Shown here: positions 6,314-10,373 of the stretch, piece after piece
How the letters are laid out: each line of letters starts with the position of its first letter
How positions within the stretch are numbered: the stretch's first letter is position 1
Assembly: GCA_903907305.1 (NCBI GenBank)
Contig: CAIVNT010000312.1
Location: 1 to 10,373 of the forward strand
Length of the DNA stretch: 10,373 nt
Direction: 5' to 3'
Source: an uncultured Ignavibacteriota bacterium
GTDB lineage: Bacteria > Bacteroidota > Ignavibacteria > UBA10030 > UBA8401
Position numbers and translations under genes: made by a program
The notes under the pieces: model-generated
Seen by the model: only the letters and a program-made list of their open reading frames with translations
Databases searched by the model: none
What the model was told of the DNA's origin: nothing

Positions 6314-7684
6314 ATGGTTCGTAATCATTCCATTCTTGTTGTTGATGATGAACCGAGTGTTTGTTTTCTCCTCAAGGAAGAACTCTCCGAACAAAAAAAA
6401 TTCGATGTGTTCACCGCAAATGACGGCGTTGCTGCCATGAACACGCTGCAGCAGCGTCCGATCGATGTTGTCCTTCTCGATGTGAAGATGCCCCGGGTCG
6501 GCGGGATGGAAGTGCTGAAGTTCATTAACGAGCATCATCCCACCACGCAAGTGATCATGCTTTCCAATTACGCCGATGTGAAGACCGCCATCGAAGCGAC
6601 GAAACTCGGCGCGTATGATTTTGTCGGGAAACCCTACACGAGGGATGAACTGCTCTCGACCGTTAACCGCGCCATTCAGCATCGCAGACTCACCATTGAT
6701 GTTGAACTGATGAAATATGAACTCTCCCGAAAAGAGGGAGAGAAAGAGATCATTGCTCAAAGTCCGGCAATGCGCATCATGCTCGCAACTGCATCAAAAG
6801 TTGCTTCGAGCGATTCCATTATCCATATCCACGGCGCCAGCGGCACCGGTAAAGAACTCATCGCCAATCTGATCCACAATGACAGTCCGCGCCACGAACG
6901 TCCGTTCGTTGTGGTGAACTGCGCATCTCTTCCCGATGCATTATTGGAGAGTGAACTGTTCGGTCATGAACGCGGAGCATTCACCAATGCACATCAAATG
7001 AAACAGGGACTGGTAGAAGTGGCGAACGGCGGCTCACTGTTCCTCGATGAGGTCGGCGATATCAGCCCAATCGTTCAGCCGAAACTGCTTCGGTTTTTGG
7101 AGACCGGAGAATTCCGGCGAGTCGGCGGAACAACTTCCATGCAGGTCGATGTCCGGATTATTTCGGCAACAAATAAGGATCTGAATGCCGAAGTGAAAGC
7201 AGGTCGCTTCCGTGAAGATCTTCTGTATCGTTTGAATGTTGTTACTCTTCGCATACCGCCGTTGAAGGATAGGAAAGAAGATATTCCGCTGCTGGTGGAA
7301 TATTTCATCAAAAAGAAAATAAAGACGAAAGAGTCGAAAAGAATCAGTCCCGATGCAATGAGGTCCCTGCTTGCCTACGACTGGCCGGGGAATATCCGTG
7401 AGTTGGAACATTCAATCGAAGGCGCGATGCTTCTTTCGCATGAGGATGTGATCACATCAAAAGATTTCATTCTGACACAATCCACCGTTGAGCAGAGTAT
7501 ACCGTTGACTACCGGTGCGAATTCTTCCGTTCTGACCATGGAAGAGGTCGAAAAACTTCATATTGAAATGGCGCTGATAAAATTCAAATACAGCAGAAGC
7601 AAGACCGCAAAAGCACTTGGCATTACATTGAAGACGCTCTACTCAAAGATCAAACGATATAAAATCCCCGCAGAAAAAGAATAA
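6314..7684 (+). CDS. NtrC-family sigma-54-type response regulator with variant GAFTNA loop
   Basis: The 456-residue regulator has receiver, AAA+ and Fis-type DNA-binding domains. In the receiver (4-120), Asp11/12, phospho-Asp56, Ser84 and Lys106 are present. In the AAA+ domain (about 146-375), Walker A is GASGTGKE (174-181), where most relatives have GESGTGKE. Asn202, the sigma-54 loop GAFTNA (221-226; the norm is GAFTGA), Walker B LFLDE (242-246), the sensor I SATN (284-287), Arg-finger region RFREDLLYRL (298-307) and sensor II GNIREL (359-364) are present. The C-terminal helix-turn-helix is at about 424-451 (SRSKTAKALGITLKTLYSKI). The loop change leaves open whether it still opens sigma-54 promoters. 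An AAAGG before the ATG serves as ribosome site. Probably cotranscribed with the receiver gene upstream; the partner kinase and targets are not in the window, and I found no -24/-12 promoter in the gaps. Confidence 0.95.
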   Translation: MVRNHSILVVDDEPSVCFLLKEELSEQKKFDVFTANDGVAAMNTLQQRPIDVVLLDVKMPRVGGMEVLKFINEHHPTTQVIMLSNYADVKTAIEATKLGAYDFVGKPYTRDELLSTVNRAIQHRRLTIDVELMKYELSRKEGEKEIIAQSPAMRIMLATASKVASSDSIIHIHGASGTGKELIANLIHNDSPRHERPFVVVNCASLPDALLESELFGHERGAFTNAHQMKQGLVEVANGGSLFLDEVGDISPIVQPKLLRFLETGEFRRVGGTTSMQVDVRIISATNKDLNAEVKAGRFREDLLYRLNVVTLRIPPLKDRKEDIPLLVEYFIKKKIKTKESKRISPDAMRSLLAYDWPGNIRELEHSIEGAMLLSHEDVITSKDFILTQSTVEQSIPLTTGANSSVLTMEEVEKLHIEMALIKFKYSRSKTAKALGITLKTLYSKIKRYKIPAEKE

Positions 7685-7852
7685 TCAATAATGTAAATAA
7701 TTCTACGCATATTCATCGATCATCTTCGCCATTCTAGAATTTCTTTTACTCTCCTCAAGTGACCTTCCGAATTATTTTTTTCTCACTGTGTGTAACTTTT
7801 TCCATTCTGCTACGAATACTATCAGGTATCCCAAAAAGGCTGATAAAAAGAA

Positions 7853-7860
7853 AGAGGAGA
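7853..7860 (+). promoter_or_regulatory. Strong ribosome-binding site that fixes the HEAT-protein start
   Basis: AGAGGAGA lies seven bases before the ATG at 7867. It is the best Shine-Dalgarno match in the window and selects this ATG over the in-frame GTG at 7759. The rest of the 182-base gap after the response regulator holds a palindrome ATTCTAGAAT (7731-7740) but no clear terminator or promoter. Confidence 0.75.
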
Positions 7861-7866
7861 AACAGC

Positions 7867-8268
7867 ATGAAGAAGATGACAGCAGTTGCGCTATTCTCAA
7901 TGATATTCGCACTCACCGCATTCGCAACATCCCCCAAAGCAGCAAATTATTCCAAAATAGATTGGCAGAAAGCAGAAAAAAATTATCTCGCTGCGCTTTC
8001 TTCAACGAATGTCGGATTGCGTCAAAGTGCCGCAAATTATCTTGCGGAATACCGTCTGACCGGTGCAGTGCAGCCGCTGATCGTGATCCTGCAAACCGAT
8101 AAAGTAGAACAGCTTCGAATGGCAGCAGCGCTGGCATTGATGCAACTCGGGAACAAAGAAGGAATTGAAGCCGTCAAAGATGCATCCATCTACGATGGGA
8201 GTGAAAAAGTGGCGAAATTCTGTGAACAACTGATCAGTGTATCTTCACAGGAATTGAGCATGAAATAG
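7867..8268 (+). CDS. Small exported HEAT-repeat protein
   Basis: The 133-residue product has a signal peptide (KKMTAVALFSMIFALTAFA, cleavage near residue 20), so it is probably periplasmic. The mature part is helical, with HEAT-type repeats at about 35-123: KAEKNYLAALSSTNVGLRQSAANYLAEYR, then AVQPLIVILQ with VEQLRMAAALALMQLGNKEGIEAVKDA. The pattern of paired helices with conserved Ala/Leu and a Gly-Asn turn is that of HEAT_2/PBS-lyase-like repeats, which serve in protein contacts. No enzymatic residues are recognisable and no specific function can be given. It follows the NtrC-type regulator by 182 bases; whether that regulator controls it is unknown. Confidence 0.8.
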   Translation: MKKMTAVALFSMIFALTAFATSPKAANYSKIDWQKAEKNYLAALSSTNVGLRQSAANYLAEYRLTGAVQPLIVILQTDKVEQLRMAAALALMQLGNKEGIEAVKDASIYDGSEKVAKFCEQLISVSSQELSMK

Positions 8269-8276
8269 AGTTTCGA

Positions 8277-8352
8277 GAGAGAACTTCTCTCAATACGAAG
8301 AGTCAGTTTGCAGCGTTCGGTGGGGTCCGCTGCTTCTGACTTTCGTAGTTTT
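8277..8352 (+). terminator. Two tandem hairpins after the HEAT gene, the second a long stem before a short T-run
   Basis: The first hairpin is GAGAGA (8277-8282), loop ACT, TCTCTC (8286-8291). The second spans 8294-8347: TACGAA pairs with TTCGTA, one bulged G, AGTCAG pairs with CTGACT, a small TTT/TT internal loop, then GCAGCG pairs with CGCTGC around a 12-base loop. GTTTT follows (8348-8352). It is probably an imperfect intrinsic terminator of the HEAT gene or a structured 3' end. The T-run is short, so termination strength is uncertain. Confidence 0.55.
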
Positions 8353-8378
8353 AAAGCCCTCCGATGAGCAATTCTTAC

Positions 8379-8410
8379 CTTGAAAATGCAGCGAGTTTTT
8401 GGTATTTTTG
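8379..8410 (+). promoter_or_regulatory. Bacteroidota-type promoter candidate for gcdH
   Basis: TATTTTTG (8403-8410) matches TAnnTTTG exactly, and CTTG (8379-8382) lies 20 bases upstream, three of four in the TTTG box. It sits after the hairpins and 55 bases before the gcdH ATG, and it is the best such match I found in the window. Confidence 0.5.
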
Positions 8411-8465
8411 CATACAAATTTTTATCCTTTTCTCCTGACTGATTCCCAATCCTATAGGTTGTATC

Positions 8466-9635
8466 ATGGCAAAATTCCAAGGTGTAGACTATCTTAATCT
8501 GGACTCGATGCTTTCCGAAGACGAGATCCTCGTTCGCAATACTGTCCGTGAATTTGTGGACGAGCAGGTCATTCCTATCATTGAAAAACATAACCGTGCC
8601 GGAACATTTCCCTTCGATCTTGTGAAACGTATGGCGGACATTGGCTTGTTCGGTCCGACACTTCCCGCAAAATACGGCTGCGCAGAATTGAATAATGTTG
8701 CATACGGACTGATGATGCAGGAATTGGAACGAGGCGACAGCGGTATCCGCAGTTTCGCTTCAGTGCAGAGCGGTCTGGTGATGTATCCCATTTATGCATT
8801 CGGCAGTGAAGAACAGAAAGATCTCTGGCTTCCCCAATTGGCAAAAGGCGAAAAGATCGGCTGCTTCGGATTGACGGAACCGGATTTCGGTTCGAATCCC
8901 GGCGGAATGATCACCCGTGCTGAAAAGAAAGATGGCGGCTACGTATTGAACGGTGCGAAGATGTGGATCACGAACGGAACGATCGCCGATATCGCTGTTG
9001 TCTGGGCAAAGCTGGACGGAGTTGTTCGAGGCTTCCTCGTTGAAAAAGGGACGAAAGGATTCACCGCTCCCGAGATGCACGGCAAGCATTCGCTGCGTGC
9101 GTCGGTCACTTCAGAATTAGTGTTTCAGGATTGTTTCATTCCCGATGCGAACCTTCTTCCGAAGACCGATGGATTGAAATCACCGCTTATGTGTCTCAGT
9201 CAGGCCCGCTATGGAATCGCGTGGGGCGTGATCGGATCTGCAATGGCATGCTATGATTCTTCTCTGCAATATGCACAGTCCCGCATCCAGTTCGGGAAAC
9301 CGATAGCAGCATTCCAAATGACTCAGGAAAAACTTGTGCACATGCTGAACGAGATCACCAAAGCACAATTGATGTGTCTGCAGCTTGGACGGTTGAAAGA
9401 TCAAGGAAAATTGAAATTCACGCAGATCTCCATGGCAAAGAGAAATAATGTCTTCCACGCGCTCGAGATCGCACGGATGGCCCGCTCCATTCACGGCGCG
9501 AATGGTATTCTTGATGAGTATCCGGTAATGCGTCACGCGGCAAATCTGGAATCTGTCATTACATACGAAGGCACACACGAGATGCATACGCTGATCATCG
9601 GTGAAGATATCACCGGCCACGCGGCATTCATGTAA
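8466..9635 (+). CDS. gcdH: Acyl-CoA dehydrogenase, glutaryl-CoA dehydrogenase type
   Basis: This 389-residue FAD flavoenzyme is predicted to oxidise and decarboxylate glutaryl-CoA to crotonyl-CoA in lysine/tryptophan or aromatic catabolism, passing electrons to ETF. The general acyl-CoA dehydrogenase parts are seen: FGLTEPDFGSNPG (134-146) and WITNG (167-171) for flavin, RIQFGKPI (273-280), and the catalytic base Glu368 in TYEGTHEMH. Features specific to glutaryl-CoA dehydrogenases are ELERGDSGIRSFASVQSGLV (86-105), with Glu88 and Arg95 at the positions that bind the terminal carboxylate, ARYGIAWGVIG (247-257), LQLGRLKDQ (305-313) and Tyr367 before the base. Length fits the family without a transit peptide. 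Whether it decarboxylates or is the non-decarboxylating variant needs assay. The ribosome site is weak. A toxin-antitoxin pair begins 11 bases after its stop. Confidence 0.9.
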   Translation: MAKFQGVDYLNLDSMLSEDEILVRNTVREFVDEQVIPIIEKHNRAGTFPFDLVKRMADIGLFGPTLPAKYGCAELNNVAYGLMMQELERGDSGIRSFASVQSGLVMYPIYAFGSEEQKDLWLPQLAKGEKIGCFGLTEPDFGSNPGGMITRAEKKDGGYVLNGAKMWITNGTIADIAVVWAKLDGVVRGFLVEKGTKGFTAPEMHGKHSLRASVTSELVFQDCFIPDANLLPKTDGLKSPLMCLSQARYGIAWGVIGSAMACYDSSLQYAQSRIQFGKPIAAFQMTQEKLVHMLNEITKAQLMCLQLGRLKDQGKLKFTQISMAKRNNVFHALEIARMARSIHGANGILDEYPVMRHAANLESVITYEGTHEMHTLIIGEDITGHAAFM

Positions 9636-9645
9636 GAGCGGACGA

Positions 9646-9846
9646 ATGAGCCTACTGGACGATATCCAATCCAAGATCTACGAATTAACGAAGGAAGAAC
9701 GCGCGCGACTGCGGGAATGGTTCGATGAATTCGACGGCGATTCGTGGGATAAGGATTTCGATGAATACGTTAAGAACCGGAAACTCGAGGCAGAGGCCGC
9801 GAAAGCGCGTCAGGAGAATGCGGACGGGAAGAGCAAAGAGCTATGA
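9646..9846 (+). CDS. Antitoxin-like small acidic protein of a RelE/ParE-type module
   Basis: The 66-residue product is very rich in Asp, Glu, Lys and Arg. Its core, LTKEERARLREWFDEFDGDSWDKDFDEYVKNRKLEA (about 14-49), matches the plan of the small addiction-module antitoxins that precede RelE/ParE-like toxins (L..EE...L..W..EFD...WD...E.D...GKL). Residues 50-66 are probably disordered and may wrap the toxin. No clear DNA-binding fold is visible, so autoregulation may be absent or need the toxin. The ATG at 9646 is preferred; the frame is open to a GTG at 9601, but those residues lie inside gcdH and look unrelated. It starts 11 bases after gcdH and overlaps the toxin gene by ATGA. Antitoxin identity rests on composition, this motif plan and position. 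Confidence 0.75.
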   Translation: MSLLDDIQSKIYELTKEERARLREWFDEFDGDSWDKDFDEYVKNRKLEAEAAKARQENADGKSKEL

Positions 9847-10097
9847 GGCATGCGACGGTGGAACAATTCGCTGAACTGTACGGCCGTCTGCCGGTGAAAG
9901 TGCAGAAACTTGCGGAGCATAATTTTTCCGTGATCAAAGCATACCCGAATCATCCGCTGCTTCGGCTACTGAAAGCGGACGGCATCTGGTCGATGCGTGT
10001 GGGTAGCACCTACAGAGCATTGGCGGTGGAAGAGGGTGAAACAATCATCTGGTTTTGGATTGGAAAATACAAACATTACACGGCATTCTTTCAGTGA
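9843..10097 (+). CDS. RelE/ParE-superfamily toxin-like protein
   Basis: The 84-residue protein has the compact RelE/ParE layout: an N-terminal helical part (VEQFAELYGRLPVKVQKLAEHNFSVIKAYPNHP), then strands LLKADGIWSMRVGSTYRALAVEEGETIIWFWIGKYKHYTAFF. The S.RVG..YRAL and FWIG...Y segments (50-60 and 71-79) are typical of the family, with Arg52 and Arg58 as likely target-contact residues and His78-Tyr79 near the C-terminus. RelE-type members cleave mRNA at the ribosome and ParE-type members act on gyrase; the sequence alone does not decide which. It is translationally coupled to the antitoxin gene through an ATGA overlap and followed by a strong terminator, so the module ends a transcription unit. 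Confidence 0.78.
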   Translation: MRHATVEQFAELYGRLPVKVQKLAEHNFSVIKAYPNHPLLRLLKADGIWSMRVGSTYRALAVEEGETIIWFWIGKYKHYTAFFQ

Positions 10098-10126
10098 AAC
10101 CCATTCAGTACGAATCAACTAACATT

Positions 10127-10159
10127 CGAAGGATGCACTCTGCATCCTTCGTTTGTTTT
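10127..10159 (+). terminator. Strong intrinsic terminator after the toxin gene
   Basis: A perfect 11-bp stem, CGAAGGATGCA (10127-10137) with TGCATCCTTCG (10141-10151) around the loop CTC, is followed by TTTGTTTT. It ends 17 bases before the guaB ATG. It should stop the gcdH-antitoxin-toxin transcript and insulate guaB, or could act as a leader element if guaB transcription starts upstream of it. Confidence 0.88.
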
Positions 10160-10176
10160 ACTACAAAAGGATCGAT

Positions 10177-10373
10177 ATGAAAATGAAGAAGATCATCGGC
10201 GAAGCCATCACGTATGATGATGTGCTCCTCGTTCCGGCAAAATCCTCCGTTCTTCCGAGGGATGTGGATGTCTCCACACGGTTAACGAAGAACATCCGTC
10301 TGAATATTCCGCTACTGACGGCGGCGATGGATACGGTGACAGAATCTGAAATGGCGATCGCCATCGCGCGTGA
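10177..10373 (+). CDS. guaB: Inosine-5'-monophosphate dehydrogenase, N-terminal part (cut by window edge)
   Basis: GuaB oxidises IMP to XMP with NAD+, the rate-setting step of guanine nucleotide synthesis, in the cytosol. The 65 visible residues include EAITYDDVLLVPAKSSVLPR, then VSTRLTKNIRLNIPLLTAAMDTVTE, which are hallmark N-terminal sequences of IMPDH (the LTFDDVLL and AAMDTVTE motifs). The CBS domains and catalytic cysteine loop lie outside the window. AAAAGGA (10165-10171) lies five bases before the ATG at 10177, so this start is preferred over the ATG at 10183. Only 17 bases separate it from the upstream terminator, so its promoter must overlap or precede that hairpin. Confidence 0.95.
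   Translation, partial: MKMKKIIGEAITYDDVLLVPAKSSVLPRDVDVSTRLTKNIRLNIPLLTAAMDTVTESEMAIAIAR

Noticed and set aside
6050..6760. Long 236-codon open frame on the minus strand across both response regulators
   Set aside because: It runs opposite two clear genes with intact motifs, and the translation has no recognisable domain. It is a codon-bias shadow.
7731..7740. Palindrome ATTCTAGAAT after the NtrC-type regulator
   Set aside because: A weak AT-rich 10-base palindrome without usable loop or solid T-run; not convincing as a terminator.
7759..7866. GTG start for the HEAT protein giving 169 residues
   Set aside because: The strong AGAGGAGA site and the signal peptide both point to the ATG at 7867.
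8457..8470. GG-N10-GC spacing resembling a sigma-54 promoter at the gcdH start
   Set aside because: Flanking bases do not fit TGGCAC/TTGC, and it spans the ATG, so it could not serve that gene. No other -24/-12 match was seen in the gaps.

Overview
The window reads as a chromosomal segment of a Gram-negative bacterium, most likely from the Bacteroidota/Ignavibacteriota (FCB) side. The reasons are a TonB-dependent receptor and exported TPR and HEAT proteins, the MEP isoprenoid route, weak or absent Shine-Dalgarno sequences before several genes, and repeated promoter-like TTG-N20-TAnnTT patterns similar to the Bacteroidota TTTG/TAnnTTTG promoter. The taxonomic placement is inference, since no marker RNA is present. 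Twelve protein genes fill nearly the whole window, and no gap exceeds about 300 bases. I see no tRNA, rRNA, CRISPR array, insertion sequence or phage gene.

Layout. At the left edge, on the minus strand, is the first part of dxr (MEP pathway, step 2). A 272-base gap with an inverted-repeat element separates it from a divergent two-gene unit (547-2804): an exported TPR protein overlapping a MmcQ/YjbR-family gene by an ATGA junction. Facing it is a minus-strand pair (5758-2905): ispE (MEP pathway, step 4), whose end overlaps the start of a TonB-dependent receptor gene. From a 145-base divergent control region the plus strand then carries a single-domain response regulator, an NtrC-type response regulator with a variant sigma-54 contact loop (GAFTNA instead of GAFTGA), and a small exported HEAT-repeat protein followed by hairpins. 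Next come a glutaryl-CoA-dehydrogenase-like gene, a two-gene toxin-antitoxin module directly behind it, a strong intrinsic terminator, and the start of guaB (IMP dehydrogenase), cut by the right edge.

How they fit together. dxr and ispE supply isoprenoid precursors. The two response regulators share closely similar receiver domains and have no histidine kinase beside them, so their inputs lie elsewhere. gcdH serves degradation of glutaryl-CoA (lysine, tryptophan or aromatic catabolism), and guaB serves GMP synthesis. No obviously new multi-gene system is visible. The most unusual items are the GAFTNA activator, the toxin-antitoxin pair placed like an operon tail of gcdH, a 17-residue tandem repeat in the TonB receptor N-terminus conserved in protein but not in codons, and the promoter-like pattern with very short predicted leaders.
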